A stretch of 64,000 nucleotides of DNA from Luteimonas salinisoli (GCF_013425525.1 NZ_JACCKA010000094.1:10435-74434); one strand, 5' to 3'. Shown: positions 34,427 through 43,985, counted from the stretch's first letter. The notes: generated by a model from the sequence alone, not told the origin. Translations and numbers: made by a program.

Positions 34427-34615
34427 ATGACCTGGATCGTCCACCTGCAACCGGGCATCGGCTACGTCCTCAGGGACGAAGCCGGCGCCGAGTATCTGCC
34501 GCGCTCGAACTGGCCGCTGGCCTTCGCCAATTCCGAACAGGCGCAGGCCGTCGCGACCGGACTGAACGAACGCGAGGCGGCGCGCGCGGCGCGCCGGCCG
34601 CTGCCTGCTGGTTGA
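34427..34615 (+). CDS. Small uncharacterised protein
   Basis: Sixty-two-residue soluble protein (begins MTWIVHLQPGIGYVLRDEAG, ends in an Arg/Ala-rich tail). It has an alternating hydrophobic N-terminal half and a helical C-terminal half, with no signal peptide and no family recognised. The ATG at 34427 lies just past the hairpin array with a weak GGGA upstream. Codon use has the G/C-rich third positions of its neighbours. It is plausible but not proven. Confidence 0.5.
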   Translation: MTWIVHLQPGIGYVLRDEAGAEYLPRSNWPLAFANSEQAQAVATGLNEREAARAARRPLPAG

Positions 34616-34696
34616 ACCAGCAACAACGAGTCATCGGTCCGCATCCCCGGTCGTCTCCGGAGTGCGCGCCGGCGAGCACCTCGGCGGCCGGCGGTG

Positions 34697-34772
34697 TGGT
34701 GGGTCGTGTTGGATTCGAACCAACGACCAGCGGATTAAAAGTCCGATGCTCTACCGACTGAGCTAACGACCC
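34697..34772 (-). tRNA. tRNA-Lys (anticodon UUU)
   Basis: Full cloverleaf on the minus strand: seven-pair acceptor stem (GGGTCGT/ACGACCC), D arm AGCTCAGTCGGTAGAGC, anticodon stem CGGAC/ATCCG region around CTTTTAA giving anticodon TTT, T arm with GGTTCGAATCC, and an encoded 3' CCA at 34697-34699. Length 76 bases. It is isolated, with no other tRNA nearby. Confidence 0.97.
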
Positions 34773-34966
34773 GGCAGGCCTGCACCCCTCGCCGGGGTGA
34801 CGTGCGCGGCGAGCGGAACATTGTGCCACGGTTGCCGGCCTTCGCCGAGCCCCACGGCCTGCGCGAAGATGGGCCGCGGGCGCGACGCGGGCACCGCCGC
34901 GCGCCCCGGCCGGAGCGGCATGCCGCCTGCAGGAGCGGCGGCGCTGCCACGGCCCCGCTCCCGGGA

Positions 34967-34984
34967 ACTTGATCGTAATCAAGT
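34967..34984 (+). promoter_or_regulatory. FNR/ANR box before ccoN
   Basis: ACTTGATcgtaATCAAGT is a perfect palindrome containing the consensus TTGAT-N4-ATCAA. Its centre is 41.5 bp upstream of about 35017, and CACAAT at 35005-35010 sits where the -10 element of a class II FNR promoter should be. It is the best-matching site in the window and probably switches the cbb3 oxidase on at low oxygen, through the regulator at 46517. Confidence 0.88.
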
Positions 34985-35038
34985 CGCCGCTAGCGGACGG
35001 ACGCCACAATGCCCACAGGATCCGGAGAACCCAGCCCC

Positions 35039-36550
35039 ATGGCCCATCAGCCCAACCTCGTATCGCCGGTCGAACCCGCGGATGTCCGCACCGCCCCGGC
35101 CCCCGGCGGCACCTACAACGACAAGGTGGTGATCCAGTTCGCCGTCGCCACGGTGGTCTGGGGCATCGTCGGCATGCTGGTGGGCGTGGTGATCGCCGCC
35201 CAGCTCTACTGGCCGACCCTGTTCGAGGGGATTTCCTGGCTGAGCTATGGGCGGCTGCGGCCGCTGCACACCAACGCGGTGATCTTCGCCTTCGGCGGCA
35301 GCGCGCTGTTCGCCACCAGCCTGCACGTGGTGCAGCGCACCTGCCACGTGCGGCTGATCTCCGACAAGCTGGCGGCGTTCGTGTTCTGGGGCTGGCAGCT
35401 GGTGATCGTCGCCGCCGCCGTCAGCCTGCCGCTGGGCATCACCCAGAGCAAGGAATACGCGGAACTGGAGTGGCCGATCGACCTGCTGATCACGGTGGTT
35501 TGGCTGGCCTACGCCTGGCTGTTCTTCGGCACCATCGCCCGGCGCCGGGTGAAGCACATCTACGTGGCCAACTGGTTCTACGCCGCCTACATCATCACCA
35601 TCGCGCTGCTGCACGTGGTCAACAACCTGGCGCTGCCGGTGGGCATGTTCAAGTCCTACCAGGTCTACACCGGTGCGGTCGACGCGATGGTGCAGTGGTG
35701 GTACGGCCACAACGCGGTGGGCTTCTTCCTGACCGCCGGCTTCCTGGGGATGATGTACTACTACGTGCCCAAGCAGGCCGGCCGGCCGATCTATTCCTAC
35801 CGCCTCTCGATCGTGCACTTCTGGGCGCTGATAGCGGTGTACATGTGGGCCGGCCCGCATCACCTGCAGTACACCGCGCTGCCGGACTGGGCGCAGTCGG
35901 TGGGCATGGTGTTCTCGCTGATCCTGCTGGCGCCCAGCTGGGGCGGCGCGATCAACGGCATCATGACCCTGTCGGGGGTGTGGCATAAGCTCCGCACCGA
36001 CCCGATCCTGAAGTTCCTCATCGTCGCGATCAGCTTCTACATGATCGCCACCTTCGAGGGACCGATGATGTCGATCAAGACGGTCAACTCGCTGTCCCAC
36101 TACACCGACTGGACCGTCGGCCACGTCCACGCCGGCGCGCTCGGCTGGGTGGCGATGATCTCGATCGGCGCGATCTACTCGCTGCTGCCGCGGCTGCTCG
36201 GCCTGCAGGGGATGTACTCGACCAAGTGGATCGACGTGCACTTCTGGATCCACACCCTCGGCGTGGTGCTGTACATCGCCGCGATGTGGATCGCCGGGGT
36301 GATGCAGGGCCTGATGTGGCGCGCCACCAACGACGACGGCACCCTGACCTACAGCTTCGTCGAGGCGCTCAACGCCACCTACCCCTACTACCTGGTGCGC
36401 CTGCTCGGCGGCGTGGTGGTGGTGGGCGGCATGCTGCTGATGGCGCTCAACACCTGGAAGACCTTCGCCATGGCGCGCAACCCGGCGCCGCAGCCGGTGC
36501 TGCCGCCCGACCCCAGCGACGTACGCGAGATGCCAGGGAGCGCCGCATGA
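35039..36550 (+). CDS. ccoN: cbb3-type cytochrome c oxidase subunit I (CcoN)
   Basis: Catalytic subunit of the high-affinity terminal oxidase: reduces O2 to water at the haem b3-CuB centre and pumps protons in the inner membrane. It is a 503-residue protein with about 12 membrane helices and the expected histidines: [11 protein letters not shown] (low-spin haem), WWYGHNAVG and GPHHLQY (CuB), and [10 protein letters not shown] (haem ligands). ATG 35039 is chosen because GGAGA precedes it and because an upstream ATG (35009) lies inside the predicted -10 element. The stop overlaps ccoO as ATGA. Confidence 0.97.
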   Translation: MAHQPNLVSPVEPADVRTAPAPGGTYNDKVVIQFAVATVVWGIVGMLVGVVIAAQLYWPTLFEGISWLSYGRLRPLHTNAVIFAFGGSALFATSLHVVQRTCHVRLISDKLAAFVFWGWQLVIVAAAVSLPLGITQSKEYAELEWPIDLLITVVWLAYAWLFFGTIARRRVKHIYVANWFYAAYIITIALLHVVNNLALPVGMFKSYQVYTGAVDAMVQWWYGHNAVGFFLTAGFLGMMYYYVPKQAGRPIYSYRLSIVHFWALIAVYMWAGPHHLQYTALPDWAQSVGMVFSLILLAPSWGGAINGIMTLSGVWHKLRTDPILKFLIVAISFYMIATFEGPMMSIKTVNSLSHYTDWTVGHVHAGALGWVAMISIGAIYSLLPRLLGLQGMYSTKWIDVHFWIHTLGVVLYIAAMWIAGVMQGLMWRATNDDGTLTYSFVEALNATYPYYLVRLLGGVVVVGGMLLMALNTWKTFAMARNPAPQPVLPPDPSDVREMPGSAA

Positions 36551-37164
36551 GCAACAACCCGCACGAGAAGATCGAGAAGAACGTCGGCCTGATGGCGGTG
36601 CTGATCGCCGTGGCCGTGTCCTTCGGCGGCCTGGCCGAGATCGTGCCGCTGATGTACCAGGCCGAGGCGATCGAACCCCTGCCCGGGGTCGAGCCCTACC
36701 CGCCGCTGCAGCTGGCCGGGCGCGACGTCTACGTGCGCGAGGGCTGCTACAACTGCCATTCGCAGATGGTCCGCACGCTGCGCTTCGAGACCGAGCGGTA
36801 CGGCCACTACTCGCTGGCCGGCGAGTCGGTCTACGACCGCCCGTTCCAGTGGGGCTCCAAGCGCACCGGTCCGGACCTGGCGCGCGTCGGCGGCCGCTAT
36901 CCCGACGATTGGCACCGCGTGCACCTGATCGACCCGCGCGACGTGGTGCCCGAATCCAACATGCCCAGCTACCCGTGGCTGGCCGCGGCGCGGCTCGACG
37001 GCGACACCGTGACCCGGCGGATGCGCGCGCTGCAGACGCTGGGCGATCCCTACACCGACGAGCAGATCGCCGGGGCCGCCGCGGAAGTGGCGGACAAGAC
37101 CGAACTCGACGCCGTGGTCGCCTATCTGCAGGGCCTCGGCCGCCACGCACCGAGGGGGCAATGA
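36547..37164 (+). CDS. ccoO: cbb3-type oxidase subunit II (CcoO)
   Basis: Membrane-anchored mono-haem cytochrome c of the cbb3 oxidase, 205 residues. One N-terminal membrane helix (about residues 14-36) precedes the haem motif CYNCH (Cys67, Cys70, His71); the distal Met is probably in ESNMPSYPW. It passes electrons from CcoP to CcoN. It starts inside the ccoN stop and is followed after one base by ccoQ. Confidence 0.96.
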   Translation: MSNNPHEKIEKNVGLMAVLIAVAVSFGGLAEIVPLMYQAEAIEPLPGVEPYPPLQLAGRDVYVREGCYNCHSQMVRTLRFETERYGHYSLAGESVYDRPFQWGSKRTGPDLARVGGRYPDDWHRVHLIDPRDVVPESNMPSYPWLAAARLDGDTVTRRMRALQTLGDPYTDEQIAGAAAEVADKTELDAVVAYLQGLGRHAPRGQ

Positions 37165-37165
37165 C

Positions 37166-37303
37166 ATGGTGTCCGGAATCGTGACGACGATCCTGCTGCT
37201 GCTGTTCGTGGGCGGCTGGATCTGGGCCTGGAGCCCGCGCCGCAAGCGCGACTTCGACGAGGCCGCACGCCTGCCCCTGGACGAAGGGGAGGACCGCCGA
37301 TGA
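37166..37303 (+). CDS. ccoQ: cbb3-type oxidase subunit CcoQ/FixQ
   Basis: Forty-five-residue single-helix membrane protein (helix about residues 4-22, WIWAWSP at its end, acidic/basic C-terminus), in the standard place between ccoO and ccoP. CcoQ stabilises the assembled oxidase. The ATG at 37166 begins one base after the ccoO stop, and its stop overlaps ccoP as ATGA. It was found by reading the gap. Confidence 0.9.
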   Translation: MVSGIVTTILLLLFVGGWIWAWSPRRKRDFDEAARLPLDEGEDRR

Positions 37304-38232
37304 GCACCGCATGGTCGTGGTACGTGATCGTCCTGGTCGCGATCAACATCGCCGGTTGCGTCTGGCTGCTGTGGTGGACCGCGCGCCGCCGCCCCGGCGA
37401 TCCCGCGCCGACCGAGACCAGCCACATCTGGGACGGCGACATCACCGAATACAACAAGCCGCTGCCGCGGTGGTGGATCAACCTGTTCTACATCACCATC
37501 GTCTTCAGCATCGGCTATCTGCTCTGGTACCCGGGACTGGGCGCGTTCGCCGGCTACGGCCGCTGGAGCTCGCAGCTCGAGCACGACCGCGAGAAGGCCA
37601 CCCAGGACGCGCGCCTGGAGGAGACCTTCGCGGTCTATGCGAACCAGCCGCTGCCGGCGCTGGCCCGCGACCCCGATGCGATGCGCCTGGGCCGCTCGAT
37701 CTTCGCCAACACCTGCGCCACCTGCCACGGCTCGACCGCGCGCGGCGCCACCGGCTATCCCGACCTCACCGACCAGGTCTGGAACTGGGGCGGCGAGCCC
37801 GAGCAGATCCTGGCCACCGTGCTGGACGGCCGCGAGGGCGTGATGCCGCCATGGGAGAAGGTACTGACCGGCATGGGCGGCGAGCAGGCCATGACCGCGA
37901 TCGTCGCCTACACCCGCTCGCTGTCGCAGCCCGCCGCCGGCGGCGATTATTTCGCCGCGCGCGGCAAGACCCTGTACGAAGGGCTGTGCGTGGCCTGCCA
38001 CGGTCCCGACGGCACCGGCAATCAGGCGCTGGGCGCGCCGGACCTCACCGACGGTCAATGGCTCTACGGCGGCACCAGCGAGGCGCTGTTCGCCAGCATC
38101 GCGCACGGCCGCCACGGCATCATGCCGGCGCACCGCGAGCTGCTGGGCGAGACCCGCGCGCGGCTGGTGGCGGCCTGGGTCTGGTCGCTGTCCAACCCGC
38201 CCGCGAACGCGACCGCGGATAACTCGCAATGA
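37300..38232 (+). CDS. ccoP: cbb3-type oxidase subunit III (CcoP)
   Basis: Di-haem cytochrome c subunit, 310 residues. Two membrane helices (about residues 7-27 and 58-77) are followed by two cytochrome c domains with motifs CATCH (Cys139, Cys142, His143) and CVACH (about residue 228). It accepts electrons from soluble cytochromes. Position, length and motifs are standard. The stop overlaps the next small gene by ATGA. Confidence 0.96.
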   Translation: MSTAWSWYVIVLVAINIAGCVWLLWWTARRRPGDPAPTETSHIWDGDITEYNKPLPRWWINLFYITIVFSIGYLLWYPGLGAFAGYGRWSSQLEHDREKATQDARLEETFAVYANQPLPALARDPDAMRLGRSIFANTCATCHGSTARGATGYPDLTDQVWNWGGEPEQILATVLDGREGVMPPWEKVLTGMGGEQAMTAIVAYTRSLSQPAAGGDYFAARGKTLYEGLCVACHGPDGTGNQALGAPDLTDGQWLYGGTSEALFASIAHGRHGIMPAHRELLGETRARLVAAWVWSLSNPPANATADNSQ

Positions 38233-38525
38233 GCGAGGCGCAGGGCGCCTACGACCACCCGCCGCGCCCGCTGGCGCAGAAGCTCGGCGCGATCCTGTGG
38301 CCGAGCTTCTTCGCCGCGGGCGTGGCGACGATGGTGTTCTTCGCCTTCGTCGATCCGCTGCTGCTGCGCGACATGACCTTTCCGTCGCTGCCGATGACCC
38401 GCGGGCTGGGGTACACGCTGGGCTTCTTCACGTTCTGGGTCGCCACCGCCTCGTCGAGCCTGTTCACCTGGTGGCTGCTGCGGCCCGCCAGCCGGTTCAA
38501 CCGCGCGCTGCCGCCGGAACGCTGA
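38229..38525 (+). CDS. Small two-helix membrane protein between ccoP and ccoG
   Basis: Ninety-eight-residue protein with two hydrophobic segments (about residues 21-43 and 60-83) joined by a short periplasmic-type loop, and no haem or metal motif. It starts within the ccoP stop (ATGA) and lies two bases before ccoG, so it is part of the cco transcript. It is not one of the named Cco subunits; position suggests a role in assembly or stability of the oxidase, but nothing in the sequence proves it. Confidence 0.75.
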   Translation: MSEAQGAYDHPPRPLAQKLGAILWPSFFAAGVATMVFFAFVDPLLLRDMTFPSLPMTRGLGYTLGFFTFWVATASSSLFTWWLLRPASRFNRALPPER

Positions 38526-38527
38526 CG

Positions 38528-40075
38528 ATGGCCGGAAGGATCCCACTGGAGGTCGTCGACGAGGGCGGCGGCAGCCTCTACGTCAGCGAGGGCAAGATCT
38601 ACCCGCGCGAGGTCTCGGGTCGCTTCGACCGGCTGCGCAAGATCGCGGTGGTCTGGCTGCTGGGCATGTTCTACGCATTCCCGTGGCTACGCTGGGACGG
38701 GCGCCAGGCGGTGCTGTTCGACCTGCCGGCACGGCAGTTCCACGTGTTCGGGCTGACCTTCTGGCCGCAGGATTTCCTGTTCCTGGCGCTGCTGCTGATC
38801 ATGGCGGCGCTGGCGCTGTTCTTCTTCACCGCGCTGGCCGGCCGGCTGTGGTGCGGCTATGCCTGCCCGCAGACGGTCTGGACCGAGGTGTTCCTGTGGA
38901 TGGAGCGCTGGACCGAGGGCGACCGCAACCGGCGGATGAAGCTGGACGCGGCGCCGTGGTCGACCGAGAAGCTGCTGCGCAAGGGCGGCAAGCACCTGCT
39001 GTGGCTGGTGTTCGCGCTGTGGACCGGCTTCACCTTCGTCGGCTTCTTCACCCCGATCACCGAGCTGGGCGCGCGCATGGTGCCGTTCGCCTGGGGCGGG
39101 TGGGAAACGTTCTGGGTGTTGTTCTACGCCCTGGCCACCTGGGGCAACGCCGGCTTCCTGCGCGAGCAGGTCTGCAAGTACATGTGCCCGTACGCGCGCT
39201 TCCAGAGCGCGATGTTCGACCGCAACACCCTGCTGATCGCCTACGACCCGATGCGCGGCGAGCCGCGCGGCCCGCGCAAGCGCGGCCTGCTCAAGGGCGT
39301 GCAGGAACGCGCCCGCGGCCTGCTCGACAAGGTCACCGCCTACGACTACGTGTTCCGCGCCGCGCAGCACCCGACCGCGGCCGACAACCGCGCCCAGGCG
39401 CACGGCACCATCACCTTCGACCCAGGACAGGCGGAGCCGCTGCCGAAATTCGCGCCCGAGCAGCTCGGCGACTGCATCGACTGCACCATCTGCGTGCAGG
39501 TCTGCCCGACCGGCATCGACATCCGCAACGGCCTGCAGTACGAGTGCATCGCCTGCGGCGCCTGCATCGATGCCTGCGACGAGGTCATGGACCGCATGGG
39601 CTACCCGCGCGGGCTGATCCGCTACTCCACCCAGAACGCGATCGACGGCAAGCCGACCCGGGTGCTGCGGCCGCGGGTGCTGGTATACGGCGCGATCCTG
39701 CTGGCGGTGATGGCGGCCTGGGCCTGGGGGGTGGGCAACCGCAGCCCGTTGATCGCCGAGGTGCTGCGCGACCGCAACGCGCTCTATCGGGAGGCCGCCA
39801 CCGGCATCGAGAACGGCTACACCCTGAAACTGGTGAACAAGAGCAACGACGCTGCCAGCTACCGCGTTTCCCTGGAAACCGGCGTCCCCGGCATGCGCCT
39901 GACGGCGCCCGATGCTCCGGTGCGGCTGCAGCCGCAGCAGGTCCTCTCGCTGCCGCTCACCGTCGCTGCGCCGGCAGGCACCGCAGGGCGCCACGAGGTG
40001 CGGTTCATCGTCGAGGCGGTGGAGGGCGATACGCTCGAGGCCGTGGACAGCAGCTTCTTCGGACCGATGCAATGA
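38528..40075 (+). CDS. ccoG: cbb3 oxidase assembly protein CcoG/RdxA (Cu(II) reductase type)
   Basis: Membrane iron-sulphur protein of 515 residues. About five membrane helices, CGYACPQTVW and CKYMCPYARFQ in the membrane region, and two 4Fe-4S ferredoxin motifs (CIDCTICVQVCPTGID and CIACGACIDACDEVM), then an Ig-like periplasmic C-terminal domain. CcoG reduces copper for the maturation of CcoN. The stop overlaps ccoH as ATGA, consistent with one operon. Confidence 0.95.
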   Translation: MAGRIPLEVVDEGGGSLYVSEGKIYPREVSGRFDRLRKIAVVWLLGMFYAFPWLRWDGRQAVLFDLPARQFHVFGLTFWPQDFLFLALLLIMAALALFFFTALAGRLWCGYACPQTVWTEVFLWMERWTEGDRNRRMKLDAAPWSTEKLLRKGGKHLLWLVFALWTGFTFVGFFTPITELGARMVPFAWGGWETFWVLFYALATWGNAGFLREQVCKYMCPYARFQSAMFDRNTLLIAYDPMRGEPRGPRKRGLLKGVQERARGLLDKVTAYDYVFRAAQHPTAADNRAQAHGTITFDPGQAEPLPKFAPEQLGDCIDCTICVQVCPTGIDIRNGLQYECIACGACIDACDEVMDRMGYPRGLIRYSTQNAIDGKPTRVLRPRVLVYGAILLAVMAAWAWGVGNRSPLIAEVLRDRNALYREAATGIENGYTLKLVNKSNDAASYRVSLETGVPGMRLTAPDAPVRLQPQQVLSLPLTVAAPAGTAGRHEVRFIVEAVEGDTLEAVDSSFFGPMQ

Positions 40076-40587
40076 CCGAGCACCCTTCCCCCTGGCGCAA
40101 TCCCGTGATGTGGCTGGTGTTCGTGCTGCCGGGAATCGCCATCGTCGCCGGCGTCGGCCTGGTGATCGTCGCCAGCCGCAGCGGCGGCTCGGACGCGATT
40201 CCGGACCAGGTGCGCCGCACCGCGCAGGTCCAGGTGGCCGATCTCGCCCCCGACGCCGTGGCCCAGCGCGAGAAGCTCAGCGCGGTGATGCGCATAGACG
40301 CCGAACGGGACCTGGTGGAAGTGCTGCCGGTCAGCGGCCGCTTCATGCGCGACGAGACGCTGCGGCTGACCCTGGCGCACCCGGCACGCGCCGACGAAGA
40401 TCGCGAACTGCTGCTCCAGCCCACCGAGACCGGCTGGCGCGCCGAGGCGGCGATCGACACCGGCCACGACTGGAACCTGCGCCTGGCCGCCGCCGACGGC
40501 CGCTGGCGCCTGCAGGGACGGCTGGCCCGCGGCGAACTGGCCGCGCACCTGCACCCGGCGCTGCAGGACGACGCCGCCGGACGATGA
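40072..40587 (+). CDS. ccoH: FixH-family assembly protein (CcoH)
   Basis: Membrane-anchored protein of 171 residues. One N-terminal helix (about residues 12-34) is followed by a periplasmic FixH domain with the typical GWRAEAAIDTGHDWNLRL stretch. CcoH is needed for late assembly of the cbb3 oxidase. It overlaps ccoG and ccoI by four bases on each side. Confidence 0.9.
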   Translation: MTEHPSPWRNPVMWLVFVLPGIAIVAGVGLVIVASRSGGSDAIPDQVRRTAQVQVADLAPDAVAQREKLSAVMRIDAERDLVEVLPVSGRFMRDETLRLTLAHPARADEDRELLLQPTETGWRAEAAIDTGHDWNLRLAAADGRWRLQGRLARGELAAHLHPALQDDAAGR

Positions 40588-43016
40588 GCATCGCCCTGCC
40601 ACGCAGCTCCGCGGCGCCGGCGGCCTCCGGGCCGGCGGCGGCTGCCGGCTGCCACCATTGCGGCCAGGCGCTGCCGGCGGATCCGGCCGAGTGCATGCTG
40701 GACGGGCGCCGCCGGCAGTTCTGTTGCGAGGGCTGCGCCGCCGCCGCGCAGTGGATCGGCGAGGCCCGGCTCGGCGACTACTACCGTCTGCGCACCGCGC
40801 CGGCCGACCGCATCGACCCCGACGCCGACTTCTCGCTGTGGGACCGCGACGAGGTGCAGGCCGCGCACGCCCGCGACGTGCCCGGCGGCCGCGAGATCAC
40901 CCTGCTCACCGACGGCATGCGCTGCGCCGCCTGCGCCTGGCTGATCGACCGCGCGCTGGCGCGCGAGGCGGGGGTGCTCGACGCCGGCGCCAACGCCGTC
41001 ACCGGCCGCATCCGCATCACCTGGGATCCGGCGCGCACCGCGCTGTCGGCGCCGCTGCGGCGGCTCGCGGCCCTCGGCTATCGTCCCTACCTGGCCACCG
41101 GCGAGGCGCGCGAACGCGAGCGCCGCCGCCAGCGCAACCGCGACCTGCTGCGCATCGGCGTGGCCGGGCTCGGGGCGATGCAGGCGATGATGCTGGCCGA
41201 GGCGCTGTACCTCGACTTCTCCGCCAGCATGCCGCTGGCGACCCGCGACTTCTTCCGCTGGGTCACCTTCCTGGTGTCCACGCCGGTGGTGTTCTATGCA
41301 GGCTGGCCGTTCATCGCCGGGGCCTGGCGCGAGATTTCGCAGCGGCGCCTGGGCATGGACGTGCTGATCGCCGGCTCCACCCTGCTGGCCTGGGGCGCCA
41401 GCGTGGTGGAAACGGTGCGCGGCGGCGCCCACGTCTGGTACGACGCGGCGGTGATGTTCGTGTTTCTGCTGCTGGTGGCGCGCCTGCTGGAACAGCGCGC
41501 GCGGGCGCGCGCAAGCGCCCAGGTCGATGCGCTGGCGCGGGCGCGTCCGGCGTTCGCGGTGCGCGAACTGGCCGACGGCACCCGCGAAACGGTCGCGCTG
41601 GCGTCGCTGGCGCCGGGCGACGTCGCACGCGTGGCGGTGGGCGGCGTGGTCCCCGCCGACGGCGTGCTGCTGGACGGCGCGAGCTTCGAGGAGGCGCTGC
41701 TGACCGGCGAGTGGACGCCGGTCGTGCGCCAGCCGGGCGACCAGGTGTACGCCGGCACCCTCTGCCGCGAACGCCCGGCGCGGCTGCGCATCGTCGAGAC
41801 CGGCAGCGGGACCCGGCTGTCGCAGCTGACCCGGCTGGTCGAGGCGGCACAGGCCCAGCGCCCGCCGCTGGCGTTGGCCGGCGAACGCATCGCTCACCAT
41901 TTCGTGCTCGCACTGCTGATCACGGCGCTGCTGGTCTACCTGGGGTGGCGCCTCTACGACCCGGCGCGCGCGCTCGAAGTCACCTTGGCGCTGCTGGTGA
42001 TCAGCTGCCCCTGTGCGCTCACGCTGGCGGTGCCTGCCGCCCTGGCCACCGCCAATGGCGCCCTGGCGCGGCTCGGCGTGCTGGCACTGGGCGAACGCGC
42101 GCTGGAGCGGCTGGCCGCGGCCACCGACCTGATCTTCGACAAGACCGGCACCCTCAGCGACGGCAGGCCGGTGCTGACCTCGGTGGAAGCGCTGGCGGAA
42201 CTGGACCGCGAGGAAGTGCTCGGGATCGCCGCAGCCCTCGAGCGCGACAGCGGCCATCCGCTGGCGCAGGCGTTCGCGGCGCTGCCCCAGCACCGCCACG
42301 CCAACGCCGTGCTGGCGGTCGCCGGCCATGGCATCGAGGGGTGGGTCGACGGCATCCGTTGGCGCCTCGGCCGCGCCGGCTTCGCCGCGGGCAGCGCCGC
42401 GGACGACGGACCGGATGGCGAGCTGTGGCTGGGCGACGGCAGTCGCGCCGTCGCGCGCTTCCGCACCGGCGAGGCGCCCCGCGACGACGCCGCCGCGGCG
42501 GTGGCGCAGCTGCGCGGCCTGGGCCTGGTGGTGCACCTGTCGAGCGGCGATGCGGCGGACCCGGTCGCGGCGTTCGCCGGCGCGCTCGGCATCGGCCGGG
42601 TGCAGTCGCGGCAGAGCCCTGAAGACAAGCTGGCCTATGCGCGCGACCTGCAACGCCGCGGGCGGGTGGTGGCGATGGTCGGCGACGGCCTCAACGATGC
42701 GCCGGTGCTGGCCGGTGCCGACATCTCGCTGGCGATCGCCGAGGGCGCTCCGCTGGCGCAGCAGAGCGCCGACCTGGTGCTGACCGGCCGATCGCTGGCG
42801 CGGGTGCCGCAAGCGGTGGTGGTGGCGCGCCGCACTGGTCGGGTGATTCGTCAGAACCTGGCGTGGGCGGCCGGCTACAACGTCGTCGCGGTCCCGCTGG
42901 CCGCCGCGGGCCTGGTCACCCCCTGGGTGGCGGCGCTGGGCATGGCGCTGTCTTCACTGCTGGTGGTCGGCAATGCGCTGCGGCTGGCGCGCGCACCGGC
43001 TGGAGCCCGCGCATGA
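40584..43016 (+). CDS. ccoI: Copper-translocating P-type ATPase CcoI/FixI
   Basis: P1B-type ATPase of 810 residues that exports copper for CcoN assembly. A cysteine-rich N-terminal metal-binding module (CHHCGQAL, FCCEGC) precedes an HMA domain (GMRCAACAW, Cys114 and Cys117), membrane helices with the transport motif CPC (ISCPCALT), the actuator TGE (LLTGEW), the phosphorylation site DKTGT and the hinge GDGLNDAP. All catalytic motifs are intact. It is within the ccoGHIS order and overlaps ccoS by four bases. Confidence 0.96.
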   Translation: MSIALPRSSAAPAASGPAAAAGCHHCGQALPADPAECMLDGRRRQFCCEGCAAAAQWIGEARLGDYYRLRTAPADRIDPDADFSLWDRDEVQAAHARDVPGGREITLLTDGMRCAACAWLIDRALAREAGVLDAGANAVTGRIRITWDPARTALSAPLRRLAALGYRPYLATGEARERERRRQRNRDLLRIGVAGLGAMQAMMLAEALYLDFSASMPLATRDFFRWVTFLVSTPVVFYAGWPFIAGAWREISQRRLGMDVLIAGSTLLAWGASVVETVRGGAHVWYDAAVMFVFLLLVARLLEQRARARASAQVDALARARPAFAVRELADGTRETVALASLAPGDVARVAVGGVVPADGVLLDGASFEEALLTGEWTPVVRQPGDQVYAGTLCRERPARLRIVETGSGTRLSQLTRLVEAAQAQRPPLALAGERIAHHFVLALLITALLVYLGWRLYDPARALEVTLALLVISCPCALTLAVPAALATANGALARLGVLALGERALERLAAATDLIFDKTGTLSDGRPVLTSVEALAELDREEVLGIAAALERDSGHPLAQAFAALPQHRHANAVLAVAGHGIEGWVDGIRWRLGRAGFAAGSAADDGPDGELWLGDGSRAVARFRTGEAPRDDAAAAVAQLRGLGLVVHLSSGDAADPVAAFAGALGIGRVQSRQSPEDKLAYARDLQRRGRVVAMVGDGLNDAPVLAGADISLAIAEGAPLAQQSADLVLTGRSLARVPQAVVVARRTGRVIRQNLAWAAGYNVVAVPLAAAGLVTPWVAALGMALSSLLVVGNALRLARAPAGARA

Positions 43017-43219
43017 CCATCCTGTTGCTGCTGATCCCGCTGAGCCTGATGCTGGTGCTGGTGGCGGTGGGTGCGTTCGTCTGGGCGGTGCGCCGCGGCC
43101 AGTTCGACGATCTGGACACGCCCGCGATCGATATTCTCGGCGACGACGACGCGCCACTGCCGCCCGAAGACCGCGGGCCCGAGGCGGATCGCGCGCAGCG
43201 GCACGACGATGCCGATTGA
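43013..43219 (+). CDS. ccoS: cbb3 oxidase maturation protein CcoS
   Basis: Sixty-eight-residue membrane protein: one helix (about residues 2-24), then the characteristic FVWAVRRGQFDDLDTPA segment and an acidic tail. CcoS is required for insertion of the redox cofactors into CcoN. It overlaps ccoI (ATGA) and the next gene by 11 bp. Confidence 0.93.
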   Translation: MTILLLLIPLSLMLVLVAVGAFVWAVRRGQFDDLDTPAIDILGDDDAPLPPEDRGPEADRAQRHDDAD

Positions 43220-43934
43220 CTGGCTCACCCTGGGCGCGGCGCTGCTGGCCGGGCTGATGGGCGGCGCGCACTGCGCCGCCATGTGCGGCGGCATCGCCAC
43301 CGGCTTCTCGGCGATGGCCCCGGGCGGCGGCTGGCGCGCGGCGCTCGAGCCCAACCTCGGCCGCGTCGGCGGCTACGTGCTGGCCGGTGCGATTGCCGGG
43401 GGCGTCGGCCACGGCATCGTGCGAGCCGCGCAACTGGACTGGCTGGCCTGGGGGCTGCGCGCCGCGGTCGGCCTGGTGCTGGTGGTGGTGGCGGCACGGC
43501 TGCTGGATCGCCGCGGCCGCCTCGGCTTTCTTTCGCGCCCCGCAGCCGGCGCCTGGAGCCGGCTGCGACCGCTGCAGCGGCGCCTGCTGCCGGCGGACAC
43601 CAGCGCGAAACGCATCGGCCTGGGGGTGCTGTGGGGATGGCTGCCCTGCGGTCTGAGCACCACGCTGCTGCTCGCGGCCTGGCTGCAGGCCGACGCGCGC
43701 AACGGCGCGCTGACCATGGCCGCATTCGGCCTCGGCACGCTGCCGGTGATGGTGCCGCTCACCTGGTCCGGCGCACGCCTGGGGCGCTGGCTGCAGCAGC
43801 CGCGCTGGCGCACCGCGGCCGGCCTGTTGGTGCTGGCGGCGGGCCTGCTCACCCTGGCGGCGCCGTGGCTGATGCAGATCCCGGCGCTGCACGGCCCGCT
43901 GCAGGCGCTGGGCTGCGCGCCGCGAATTTCCTGA
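43209..43934 (+). CDS. SafE/UreH-type membrane protein downstream of ccoS
   Basis: Polytopic inner-membrane protein of 241 residues with about six helices and the start motif GLMGGAHCAAMCGG, typical of the small TauE/SafE-like (DsbD_2/UreH) family that regularly follows ccoS in proteobacteria. Its cysteines and the PCG motif (WLPCGLS) suggest metal or thiol handling during cbb3 assembly; this is inferred from position. It overlaps ccoS by 11 bp and ends the cco operon. Confidence 0.85.
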   Translation: MPIDWLTLGAALLAGLMGGAHCAAMCGGIATGFSAMAPGGGWRAALEPNLGRVGGYVLAGAIAGGVGHGIVRAAQLDWLAWGLRAAVGLVLVVVAARLLDRRGRLGFLSRPAAGAWSRLRPLQRRLLPADTSAKRIGLGVLWGWLPCGLSTTLLLAAWLQADARNGALTMAAFGLGTLPVMVPLTWSGARLGRWLQQPRWRTAAGLLVLAAGLLTLAAPWLMQIPALHGPLQALGCAPRIS

Positions 43935-43971
43935 ACCGCGTTGCGCCGCGCGGCGGCCATCCGGCGCGCGC

Positions 43972-43985
43972 CTGATCTGGATCAA
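43972..43985 (+). promoter_or_regulatory. FNR/DNR box before azurin
   Basis: CTGATctggATCAA, one mismatch from the consensus. It is centred 41.5 bp before about 44020, with a CACACT -10-like sequence at 44008-44013, giving a leader of about 30 bases to the azurin ATG. Confidence 0.75.

Larger units (their letters stand above)
34616..35038. other. Gene-free stretch holding tRNA-Lys and the ccoN promoter
   Basis: Besides the tRNA (34697-34772) and the FNR-type site (34967-34984), the stretch shows a CACAAT -10-like sequence at 35005-35010 and GGAG at 35023 before the ccoN start. Nothing else is recognised. Confidence 0.7.

Noticed and set aside
33554-34615. 353-codon frame running through the hairpin array
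   Set aside because: The translation is the repeat unit itself (TTKRVSGSDLARIPRPAPGR-like strings twice), readable in several frames. Only the last 62 codons, beginning at ATG 34427, look like an independent protein.
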